Notes: a model not told the origin generated them from the sequence alone. Shown: positions 1-5,633, counted from the first letter of the stretch. The stretch is DNA of 5,633 bases from Planctomycetaceae bacterium (GCA_031288765.1 JAITQV010000482.1:1-5633); one strand, 5' to 3'. A program made the numbers and translations.

Positions 1-212
1 ATTTCGCTTTTGTTTAAAATTATTACAAATTGTCGTAACTTCATGTTGCTAAACAAGTTAATCTAACTAAATGTGTAACTTTTCCGAAAAAACTTAAAAT
101 CTAAGGGAGCTAATTACTCTAGTTCGCAAAATTTAAATAGACAGTTACTTTGGGGCGCCTTCGGAAGTATCGACGGCGGAGAAAGTAAAGGACTGTAAAA
201 AAACCTTTCCCA

Positions 213-260
213 GATGTTGTGAGGAAACACTGGAAACCAACTATAAACCCTCACAACATC
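213..260. repeat. Perfect 12-bp inverted repeat (hairpin or cruciform)
   Basis: GATGTTGTGAGG at 213-224 is exactly complementary to CCTCACAACATC at 249-260, leaving a 24-nt loop. No T-run follows on either strand, so it does not look like an intrinsic terminator. It ends 7 nt before the first 21-bp repeat unit, which suggests that the two belong to one element. It could be an RNA stem, a protein-binding dyad or a recombination site; the sequence alone does not decide. Confidence 0.7.
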
Positions 261-267
261 GCCAATT

Positions 268-421
268 GAAGATCTTCATTGACCAAATGGAGAACTTCAA
301 TTGCCAAATGAAGAACTACATTAACCGATTGAAGAACTGCAATTGCCAAATGAAGAACTACATTAACCGATTGAAGAACTGCAATTATTAAATGAAGAAC
401 TTCATTAACCGATTGAAGAAC
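268..421. repeat. 21-bp tandem repeat array, seven units plus a partial
   Basis: Units start at 268, 289, 310, 331, 352, 373 and 394, with a 7-nt remnant GAAGAAC at 415-421. Most units begin GAAGAACTNC and end in CCAAAT or CCGATT. The two endings alternate from the second unit on, giving a 42-bp higher-order period; units 3-4 and 5-6 differ at only three positions. The first unit contains the palindrome GAAGATCTTC, and the last contains a near-palindrome AATGAAG-AA-CTTCATT. The period equals two turns of B-DNA, as in iteron-like protein-binding arrays, and also equals seven codons. No replication initiator gene is in view, so an origin is not claimed. Confidence 0.85.
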
Positions 422-500
422 GTTAATGTACAGTATCTTTTTGATTTTTCCAGTCCGTTGGACAATTAAAATATAAACCTCTTTACTATCTCTTTTAATA

Positions 501-644
501 AGGTAATAAGGTTTATTTTACGGGGACTTCTTGGCTACTGAGGTTGTTTTGTTCGGAAAAATTAGGTTGAAAATAAGGTTGGTTTTACCCAATTGCTCAA
601 CAAAGGTCTGAATAAATATGAAAAATCAGGTTGGAAATGAGGTT
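501..644. repeat. Paired AGGTT direct repeats
   Basis: The 17-bp segment at 564-580 (AGGTTGAAAATAAGGTT) recurs at 628-644 with two mismatches. Each copy contains two AGGTT boxes exactly 12 bp apart. Further AGGTT copies lie at 509-513 and 541-545, and AGGTA lies at 501-505. The boxes sit downstream of the radical SAM gene stop. Direct half-sites spaced about one helical turn are common for response-regulator binding, but no gene start is close enough to assign a target. A simple degenerate AT-rich repeat is the alternative. Confidence 0.4.
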
Positions 645-712
645 TTTTGCCGAAATTATTGCGCGGTTAAAAATTTCCGCTTAATATTTCACTGACATAT
701 TACATTTATTGT

Positions 713-2587
713 TTAGGAAGATGTTGGCGGCGGTTCGTTCAATGCCAACGCAAAAAAACGATCATCAACCGGAATCATAATACGTTGTTCAATCCAACGC
801 ATCAACGTTTTTTCAACAGAATCGGGAAATCGTTCCGAAATTTCCTGATGTGTTCGGGCAGCATCACAGAAAAGATAAAGTTCCCGCTCAATTCCCGATA
901 AACGATACTGAAATTCCACAGCAATAGGACGCGTGTCCGTCAACAATAACACCCCGTCATTCCGATCAAATCCCCGAAGTGTTCCTTTGGCATATTCCTC
1001 CTCCCAACACCGCACTTGTTTCAAAAACGGTTTGATATAATTATTAACATTGCGCCCGTCGGCAAAATCAAATTCGTGATAATAAGACAACCGCCGTAAC
1101 GATTGCTCGTCAAACGGATACAAAAAACGAAAACCGCGAAACGGACGTAAATTTTCAATACCATACTTTTTCGGATCATTATGATACGGAGCAAACCGGT
1201 CAATCCGAACCTTGCCCAATGCCGCCGGCGGATGAAAATGAAACACAAACGGCAATAATTCCGTCAACTTTTCGTACTCTTTCGGGTCTTCACCGGGAAA
1301 ACCGTATAAAATATTCCACTTCACCTCAATACCGCCCTCCGTGTACCATTTAAGAACTTGTAAATTATGCCATGCGGTTGCGCCTTTGTTGAGCATTTTG
1401 AGAATTGGTGTTGAAAATGTTTCAATACCAAGCTGCGCCGCCGCCAAACCGGCATCAAGCATCTTCCGAACATGTTCCTTTTTCTGGTTCGCCTTCATCT
1501 CAAACTCAAAACGAAGTTCAAGCCCCGACGCCTTCAACAACGGTAAAAAAGTTTCAAAATATTCCTTAGCAAAAATATTGTCCGCAAAACAGGCTTCATG
1601 TATTTCGTAGCGATTAACAAGTTCCACAAGCTCGTCAATTGCCCGTTGGGGAGTTTTACAGCGAAACCGAAGCGAATGACCGTTGAGACCGCAAAAAGAA
1701 CATTGACGGCGTTCCCCCCACCAACAACCGCGTGATGTTTCAAAAAACAACAAAGGCTTCACCTCGTTTCGCAACGGACTGCAACGCCAATCAGTAAAAT
1801 AATCGTCAAAATCCGGCGGCGAAAGTTGATCAAGATCCGTAACTATTGATTCGGAATTATCCGTTTCCAATATTTGTTCGGAAAGTTTTTCGCCTTGTAA
1901 TGTCAACAGTTTCGTTTCGGCATGTTCGCGAAGAGTTGTTCCCGACAAAACACTTTTCGGTAACAATTGCCGGTTGATTGTTCCGTCAAGAATTTTTTGT
2001 ACTACAACCGGAAAAGTATAATCCGCTTCGCCGGTAAAAATATAATCCACTTCCCGAAACTGTCGTAAGAGTTCACTGCCCATCACGCCTTCACAAGCCG
2101 CTCCGCCAAGAATAATTTGAATATGCGGATATTGTTTTTTTATCCGTTGCGCTAAACAAAGCGAAGGTAATGTCTGTTGATAGGAAGTGGTAAAACCAAC
2201 AATTTTATACTTCTGCCAATCAATCGACTTCATGCAATCGTCCAAAAACGGTAACACCGCCGCCGCAACTGTTTCAAAATCAACCTTGTCCTGCTCATCA
2301 AGTTCCGGTTCCGTCCAAAGTAAAACATCGTTCCAGAATTGCTCTGTTGACGGCAGCCGGTCACCGAAATAAGCCTTCGCAAAAAGATGTTCGCCGCCAA
2401 GAACAAACGCAAAATGCCCGGCAATCCAATCGTATAAATCAAACCCAACTCGTTCCGCAAATGAAAAACAAAAATTTTTCAAATCACAATTGATGCCCCG
2501 AACCGTCAACGCACTTTTCAATAAACTCAAACCAAGATTGGGCCAACAAAGTTGCGCAAACGGCATGTTAAGAAGGAGAACCGACAT
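713..2587 (-). CDS. RiPP maturation B12-binding radical SAM protein (putative C-methyltransferase)
   Basis: The 624-residue product looks like a cytosolic cobalamin-binding radical SAM enzyme of the family annotated as RiPP maturation radical SAM protein 1 (rSAM_ocin_1 type). That family is thought to modify ribosomally made peptides, probably by methylating unactivated carbons. Residues about 1-230 form a B12-binding-like domain, with VGFTTSYQQT at 130-139, ILGGAA at 159-164 and a GEADYTF segment near 186-192. The radical SAM domain follows, with SRGCWWGE and Cys288, Cys296 and Cys299. This CX7CX2C spacing replaces the usual CX3CX2C and is characteristic of this family. LGIET (386-390) and YGFPGED (428-434) are typical radical SAM strand motifs. 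The C-terminal 540-615 has a winged-helix-like pattern that might bind a leader peptide (inference). The first ATG gives a natural MSVLLLNMPF start; there is no Shine-Dalgarno sequence. No precursor peptide or transporter is adjacent, so the substrate is unknown. Confidence 0.88.
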   Translation of the reverse strand: MSVLLLNMPFAQLCWPNLGLSLLKSALTVRGINCDLKNFCFSFAERVGFDLYDWIAGHFAFVLGGEHLFAKAYFGDRLPSTEQFWNDVLLWTEPELDEQDKVDFETVAAAVLPFLDDCMKSIDWQKYKIVGFTTSYQQTLPSLCLAQRIKKQYPHIQIILGGAACEGVMGSELLRQFREVDYIFTGEADYTFPVVVQKILDGTINRQLLPKSVLSGTTLREHAETKLLTLQGEKLSEQILETDNSESIVTDLDQLSPPDFDDYFTDWRCSPLRNEVKPLLFFETSRGCWWGERRQCSFCGLNGHSLRFRCKTPQRAIDELVELVNRYEIHEACFADNIFAKEYFETFLPLLKASGLELRFEFEMKANQKKEHVRKMLDAGLAAAQLGIETFSTPILKMLNKGATAWHNLQVLKWYTEGGIEVKWNILYGFPGEDPKEYEKLTELLPFVFHFHPPAALGKVRIDRFAPYHNDPKKYGIENLRPFRGFRFLYPFDEQSLRRLSYYHEFDFADGRNVNNYIKPFLKQVRCWEEEYAKGTLRGFDRNDGVLLLTDTRPIAVEFQYRLSGIERELYLFCDAARTHQEISERFPDSVEKTLMRWIEQRIMIPVDDRFFALALNEPPPTSS

Positions 2588-2599
2588 GACGGAATTGAC

Positions 2600-2629
2600 T
2601 TTTTGTAATTATATTGATTTTTTGTAATT
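2600..2629 (-). promoter_or_regulatory. Candidate -10 with flanking direct repeats upstream of the radical SAM gene
   Basis: On the minus strand a perfect TATAAT lies at 2613-2608, which would place transcription start about 13 nt before the ATG at 2587. No TTGACA-like hexamer is found at the right distance. The 11-mer AATTACAAAAA occurs at 2629-2619 and again at 2610-2600, 19 bp apart, and the second copy overlaps the -10. This is an operator-like arrangement, but the sequence is AT-rich and chance is quite possible. Confidence 0.3.
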
Positions 2630-2689
2630 GTCCGGCGGAATATTGCTTTATATTTTACTCACAAATATTTGTTTTTAAAAAGACGCCGG

Positions 2690-2797
2690 TTAGTGAATAG
2701 TTTATAGTGAACAGTTAATAGCGGGAGACGCAAGCGGAATTAACTCGTTGCGGTAAATTTTCCGCTTGCAACACTATCAATTATCAACTCTCCGCTC
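2690..2797. repeat. Intergenic repeat with 10-bp inverted repeat, possibly REP/MITE-like
   Basis: GCAAGCGGAA at 2730-2739 pairs perfectly with TTCCGCTTGC at 2760-2769 across a 20-nt loop. To the left lie degenerate tandem units of the type TAGTGAATAG / TATAGTGAACAG / TTAATAG (2691-2720). To the right lies ACTATCAATTATCAACTCT (2773-2791), which resembles the reverse complement of such units. The whole therefore looks like an imperfect, long inverted structure. It lies just after the acyltransferase stop on the minus strand but lacks a T-run there, so an intrinsic terminator is unlikely. Similar TAGTGAATAG / TATCAACTCT sequences are common intergenic repeats in many bacteria (recollection, not a search). 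The right arm overlaps the end of the coding sequence. Confidence 0.5.
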
Positions 2798-3553
2798 TTC
2801 GTTAATCACCGCAGGTCGGCTGTAACCATAGTACGTCAGCGAACATTTAGGACCGGAACATATAAGAGATTCGCCAAGAAGCGGTTCGCCGGATGCTGCC
2901 CAATTTTCGGCTTCCTCCGTTAAATATGTCAGTTGCGTTTCAAACCTTTGACGAAATAACTCCAAACCGTCTTTATCCAAATCCGCAGGTACAGGGAATT
3001 GAGAAGAAAGAATAAACCGCCCGCGTGAAAAAGGACGCGGAATTGCAAATCTGTCCCAACTTCGGGTTCGCCAAGGACGATCATAACCCACCCCAAGAAG
3101 TACAACCGGTATCCGAAGTTTCGACGCAAGAAAAATAGGTCCCACCGATAACCTCCGGCGCGGTCCGCGCGGTCCGTCCGGCGTAATTGCAATAATATTC
3201 CGCAACGACTCCGGCATTTCCAGAAACTGCTTGACCGCCGCCGCTCCGCCGCGAAACGAAGAACCGCGAATACAACGCAGCCCCGATAACTTCGCAATCC
3301 GCCCCACAATTTCCGCATCATTATGGCGGCTAAGCATCATCGTTACATTAGTGTTCCGCCGTAAATATAACGGACATAAAATATATTCATGCCAGAAAAG
3401 TGCAATATAACGCTGCTTTTCGTGCAGGAACGCCGGATCAAGCTCCGGATCGTAAAACGCCGCCTTAAAATCAATTAACCCCATCCAATTGCGAATCAAT
3501 GCCGTCCCCAAAAGACCCGCCGCCTTCCAAAATACCGGATTCGTAATCTTCAT
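2777..3553 (-). CDS. DUF374 family lysophospholipid acyltransferase-like protein
   Basis: The product (258 residues from this start) belongs to the DUF374 branch of the PlsC/LpxL-like acyltransferase superfamily, membrane-associated enzymes expected to move acyl chains onto a lipid acceptor; the exact substrate is unknown. Visible motifs are FWHE at 53-56, SRHND at 75-79 (which I take to hold the His/Asp catalytic pair), RGSSFRGG at 96-103 and TPDGPRGPRRR at 124-134. These are followed by GVGYDRPWR and SWDRFAIPRPFSR near 154-177. I chose the ATG at 3553 because MKITNPVFWKAAG matches how the family begins. The frame is open upstream to an ATG at 3706, but those 51 residues are Phe/Cys/Asn-rich and unlike the family. 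The last 35-40 residues extend past the usual domain, and the final ones are encoded in repeat-like DNA. It lies 189 bp upstream of the radical SAM gene, on the same strand. Confidence 0.87.
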   Translation of the reverse strand: MKITNPVFWKAAGLLGTALIRNWMGLIDFKAAFYDPELDPAFLHEKQRYIALFWHEYILCPLYLRRNTNVTMMLSRHNDAEIVGRIAKLSGLRCIRGSSFRGGAAAVKQFLEMPESLRNIIAITPDGPRGPRRRLSVGPIFLASKLRIPVVLLGVGYDRPWRTRSWDRFAIPRPFSRGRFILSSQFPVPADLDKDGLELFRQRFETQLTYLTEEAENWAASGEPLLGESLICSGPKCSLTYYGYSRPAVINEERRVDN

Positions 3554-3947
3554 CTGTTGAAACCAAAAGTTAAAATCAATTTTGTGTGTTCTAAAACTGT
3601 TGCAGCCGTTCACAAAAAACCGATTGCCGCAACAAAGAAATATTCCGTAAATATTAAAGAAACATAATATAGCATATTTTATTTCATGAACAAGAAGCAA
3701 CAGCAAATACGGTTTCCGGCGTTACCGCTCTTGCAATTGCCAATGACGCAATATTTCAGCGGAATATTTCACAACAAAAAAACATTTCACGGAATATTAT
3801 CCGACAATTTATTATTTGCTGTTTGCTGTTATATTCACAATTCAACGGCAATATGTTATACTGGGCGACCTTGTTTATGTTTGTATTGGGGATTTTCCAT
3901 TATTTTTTGGGAGTGTTCCTGTTTCAACTTAAAGTTTTAACGGTATT
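3554..3947. other. Divergent intergenic region
   Basis: This AT-rich stretch separates the minus-strand acyltransferase from the plus-strand enolase-superfamily gene. It contains the plus-strand promoter at 3834-3862. It also has a near-identical pair, ATTTCAGCGGAATATT (3753-3768) and ATTTCACGGAATATT (3784-3798), and a doubled TTTGCTG around 3826-3838. No convincing minus-strand promoter was found for the acyltransferase. An 84-codon plus-strand frame (3686-3940) has no recognisable protein features, and the promoter lies inside it, so I treat it as non-coding. Confidence 0.5.
3834..3862 (+). promoter_or_regulatory. Sigma-70-like promoter for the enolase-superfamily gene
   Basis: TTCACA at 3834-3839 (five of six bases match TTGACA) is separated by exactly 17 bp from TATACT at 3857-3862 (five of six match TATAAT). 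Transcription would start near 3869, leaving an untranslated leader of about 79 nt before the ATG at 3948. No strong hairpin was seen in that leader. This is the best promoter match in the window, judged by eye only. Confidence 0.55.
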
Positions 3948-5195
3948 ATGAAAATTGATCAGATTGATATTTACCTTGTACGTTTTCCGTTAGCCAAACC
4001 TTACACAATGGCGGATACGCGGCTTGATTATTTTGATACGGTATTGCTTCGATTGCGTTCCAACGGACTTGACGGTTGGGGCGAAGTGTTTCCGGGCAAC
4101 GAACCGACATTAACCGCCGCATGGTCGTCGGAAGTCTATGAATGTGTTCGGGAATGTTTAATCCCGCGCTTTATCAAATCCCCCAATATCGATTCCGGCG
4201 AACAAATCGGCGCTCTGTTTCAAGACATCAAAGGGAATCGCCATGCCAAAGCCTTATTTGATCTTGCGTGGTGGGACATGTATTCCCGCTCAAAAAATGA
4301 ACCCTTGCATAAAACGTTAGGCGGCAACACCGGAAAAGAAATTGAGTTGGGACTTTCGTTTGACCGGTTTGAATCACCGGATGCTTTTCTCGACGATATT
4401 AAACGGGCGGTTTCGGACGGGTTCAAACGAATTACGCTTAAAATTCGCCCCGGTTGGGATCTTCAAGTTCTCGGCGCGGTACGGAATAATTATCCGACTC
4501 AGATGATTCAATGCGATGTGGAAGGTTCGCTCAGTCTGGAACGGCATAGCGATACGATTTACCGTTTCGACGATTTTATGCCGGCATTGCTGGAACAACC
4601 GCTTTCCTCCAGCGAATTTGTCGGTCATGCCATGCTTCAGGATTCCATTCGGACGCCGATCTGTCTCGACGAATCCATCACCATGCCGCATCAGGCTGAA
4701 ATCGCCTTAGATTTGCGAAGCGCCGGAACTTTTTGTCTCAAACCGGGAAAAGTCGGAGGATTAACAGACGCCAAAAAAATTCATAATATGGCTCAAAGCA
4801 GTGAGGTTGATTGTTATGTGGGAGCGGATATTATGACTTCAATCGGTTATCGTTTTGTTGCGGCTCTTTCGGCGTTGCCTTATGTTACGCGCCCGACCGA
4901 TTACGTCCGCTTCGAGGAACTCCTGACCAACGACCCCGGTATTCCGCTCAAACCGGTTCTTAAACCGGAACCCGTTAAACCCGCCCGCCATAATCCCAAC
5001 CGGTTTGAAGTTCATCCCAATGAAAACGGCGAAATGGTTGCGGAACGAGTTACCCCGTATGAGGGTCCCAATATTCTGGCAGATGGAAAACGGTTGGTTA
5101 TCGAACTCTGGAACGAACCGGGAATCGGCTTCGAACCAAACCTGAAAATGATTGAACAATTGACCTTGCGGCAATACACTTGGAACGGTTCATGA
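3948..5195 (+). CDS. Enolase-superfamily enzyme, MenC / N-succinylamino-acid racemase type
   Basis: The 415-residue product has the enolase-superfamily layout: an N-terminal capping domain (about 1-125) and a barrel (about 130-330). It most resembles the o-succinylbenzoate synthase (MenC) / N-succinylamino-acid racemase group, which acts in menaquinone synthesis or racemises N-acyl amino acids. The catalytic set is complete: Lys165 in TLKIRPGWD, metal ligands Asp190 (QCDVEG), Glu216 (LEQPL) and Asp241 (CLDESI), and Lys265 in LKPGKVGG. The first Lys of the usual KxK motif is Thr163, and the usual DAN after the first metal ligand reads DVE. The protein is about 40 residues longer than typical; the extra sequence is a Pro/Lys-rich stretch around 333-378, before the conserved PGIGFEP. 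The ATG start fits the family, though no Shine-Dalgarno sequence precedes it. No other menaquinone gene is nearby, so MenC activity is not certain; a generic racemase is the main alternative. Confidence 0.85.
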   Translation: MKIDQIDIYLVRFPLAKPYTMADTRLDYFDTVLLRLRSNGLDGWGEVFPGNEPTLTAAWSSEVYECVRECLIPRFIKSPNIDSGEQIGALFQDIKGNRHAKALFDLAWWDMYSRSKNEPLHKTLGGNTGKEIELGLSFDRFESPDAFLDDIKRAVSDGFKRITLKIRPGWDLQVLGAVRNNYPTQMIQCDVEGSLSLERHSDTIYRFDDFMPALLEQPLSSSEFVGHAMLQDSIRTPICLDESITMPHQAEIALDLRSAGTFCLKPGKVGGLTDAKKIHNMAQSSEVDCYVGADIMTSIGYRFVAALSALPYVTRPTDYVRFEELLTNDPGIPLKPVLKPEPVKPARHNPNRFEVHPNENGEMVAERVTPYEGPNILADGKRLVIELWNEPGIGFEPNLKMIEQLTLRQYTWNGS

Positions 5196-5269
5196 TTACC
5201 ATTAAAATAAAAGAAAGTTTCCCGCCGTTCAATGTAGAGAACATTCACCGTCACAAAATCCGGTTATAA
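5192..5269 (+). CDS. Possible 25-codon ORF overlapping the upstream stop
   Basis: An ATG at 5192 overlaps the TGA of the preceding gene as ATGA, the classic arrangement for translational coupling. It opens a frame of 25 codons (MITIKIKESF...KIRL) ending in TAA at 5267-5269. No family is recognised, and the sequence has no signal peptide or Cys pattern. ATGA junctions arise by chance, so this is probably non-coding, but the position makes it worth recording. Confidence 0.15.
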   Translation: MITIKIKESFPPFNVENIHRHKIRL

Positions 5270-5312
5270 TCGGGAAATTGTCCTTGTCCCTCAAATTATA
5301 AACCAAATAACA

Positions 5313-5633
5313 ATGTACATAGCAAACCCGATTTATGATGTTGTCTTCAAATTCATGCTGGAAGATGAAGAAGTTGCGAAAACGTTCCTTTCGGCAATTA
5401 TTGAGGAAGAAGTGTTGGAGCTTCGTTTCGCAACACTGGAACGTACCATTCGCCGCCCCCCCGATAAAGTAAACACTACGGAAACAGCAAAAGAATCAAC
5501 GGAAAATGCCGGAGAATCTTTTCTCACAGTATGCCGTTTTGACTTTTCCGCCCAAATTTCAACCGCCGACGGCAAAACCAAAACCGTAATGATCGAATTA
5601 CAAAAAGCGAAATTTTATTCGGATATTATGCGG
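5313..5633 (+). CDS. PD-(D/E)XK nuclease family transposase / Rpn-like protein (partial, 3' end outside window)
   Basis: The frame from the ATG at 5313 stays open to the window edge, giving 107 residues. The start YIANPIYDVVFKFMLEDEE followed by a TFLSAII segment, and the later FDF (76-78) and IELQKAKFYSDIMR (94-107), match the N-terminal half of PD-(D/E)XK nuclease-family transposases, relatives of Rpn recombination-promoting nucleases. Asp77 and the Glu95-Leu-Gln97-Lys98 segment are the expected catalytic positions. Such proteins are typically about 300 residues, so roughly two thirds is missing here. A polar insert (about 50-69, Thr/Glu/Asn-rich) separates the two conserved blocks and is preceded by a run of seven C (5456-5462). 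The gene starts 117 bp after the enolase-superfamily stop, without a clear ribosome binding site. It may be an intact mobile-type gene or a decayed copy; the window cannot tell. Confidence 0.8.
   Translation, partial: MYIANPIYDVVFKFMLEDEEVAKTFLSAIIEEEVLELRFATLERTIRRPPDKVNTTETAKESTENAGESFLTVCRFDFSAQISTADGKTKTVMIELQKAKFYSDIMR

Larger units (their letters stand above)
137..469 (+). other. Interrupted open frame across hairpin and repeats (possible gene remnant)
   Basis: One plus-strand frame is open from 137 (just after a TAA at 134-136) to a TAA at 389-391. It then reopens at an ATG at 392 and ends at 467-469. The first 130 bases translate to ordinary-looking, Cys- and Lys-rich sequence; the repeat section gives heptads such as MKNYINR and LKNCNCQ, with Met/Leu and Phe/Tyr/Cys spaced like coiled-coil a and d positions. 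There is no ATG before 287, and no ribosome binding site. The TAA replaces a CAA codon found at the equivalent place in other units. The frame may be a decayed gene end, a 34-residue peptide (287-391), or chance, since a 21-bp repeat keeps one frame open by construction. I do not recognise a family. Confidence 0.25.
1..712. other. Long region without a convincing gene
   Basis: No reading frame here has both a plausible start and protein-like content over a useful length. Positions 1-136 are AT-rich and show nothing beyond a repeated GTAACTT (34-40 and 75-81). The hairpin, the 21-bp array and the AGGTT boxes, listed separately, occupy 213-644. The last 70 bases before the radical SAM stop codon show only short weak dyads (for example GCGG and CCGC around 664-680) and no clear terminator. 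No tRNA or recognisable RNA gene was seen. Confidence 0.6.

Noticed and set aside
268..421. CRISPR array
   Set aside because: The repeats are contiguous 21-bp units without unique spacers.
251..517. Minus-strand frame open through the 21-bp array, giving heptads such as VLQSVNV and VLHLAIA
   Set aside because: It has no start codon upstream of the repeats, and a 21-bp repeat automatically keeps one frame open once a single unit lacks a stop.
2586..2627. 13-residue plus-strand ORF with a good AAGGAG 8 bases upstream
   Set aside because: The AAGGAG falls inside the antisense coding sequence of the radical SAM gene, the ORF is tiny, and other genes here do not use Shine-Dalgarno sites.
2730..2769. 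Intrinsic terminator for the acyltransferase gene
   Set aside because: The stem is good, but the loop is long and no T-run follows on the minus strand.
3554..3706. 51-residue N-terminal extension of the acyltransferase
   Set aside because: It is Phe/Cys/Asn-rich and does not match the family start; the ATG at 3553 begins the family-like MKITNP segment.
3732..3743. TGCAATTGCCAA shared with a unit of the 21-bp array (338-349)
   Set aside because: It is a single 12-base match around a palindromic GCAATTGC, with no second unit beside it, so chance is likely.
3686..3940. 84-codon plus-strand ORF in the divergent intergenic region
   Set aside because: Its composition is not protein-like, it has no recognisable motif, and it contains the best promoter match in the window.

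Overview
The window reads as a chromosomal segment of a moderately AT-rich bacterium. Three of its proteins resemble, from memory of the families, versions found in Planctomycetes (Pirellulales-like). The clearest is the DUF374-type acyltransferase, with its YDRPWR and SWDRFAIPRPFSR segments. None of the main starts has a clear Shine-Dalgarno sequence, which also fits that phylum. The taxonomic placement is inference; no marker gene is present.

Layout. Positions 1-712 hold no convincing gene. They contain an unusual composite element: a perfect 12-bp inverted repeat (213-260) followed after 7 nt by seven 21-bp tandem units (268-414, plus a 7-nt remnant to 421). One reading frame runs through both parts and is broken by a TAA at 389. 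A set of AGGTT boxes follows. Minus strand 713-2587 encodes a B12-binding radical SAM protein of the RiPP-maturation type, identified by its unusual CX7CX2C cluster motif. Upstream of it on the same strand, 2777-3553 encodes a DUF374 lysophospholipid-acyltransferase-like protein. The 189-bp gap between them carries a 10-bp inverted repeat and degenerate repeat sequence that reaches into the acyltransferase stop codon.

A 394-bp divergent intergenic region (3554-3947) holds a good sigma-70-like promoter. It drives the plus-strand gene 3948-5195, an enolase-superfamily enzyme of the MenC / N-succinylamino-acid racemase type. A 25-codon ORF overlaps its stop by ATGA. At the right edge, 5313-5633 is the first 107 codons of a PD-(D/E)XK nuclease-family transposase / Rpn-like protein that continues beyond the window.

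The four genes do not form an obvious single pathway. The acyltransferase and the radical SAM gene could be co-transcribed, but the 189-bp gap with its own candidate -10 argues for separate expression. The most notable points are the orphan RiPP maturase, with no recognisable precursor peptide in view, and the hairpin plus 21-bp repeat element downstream of it.
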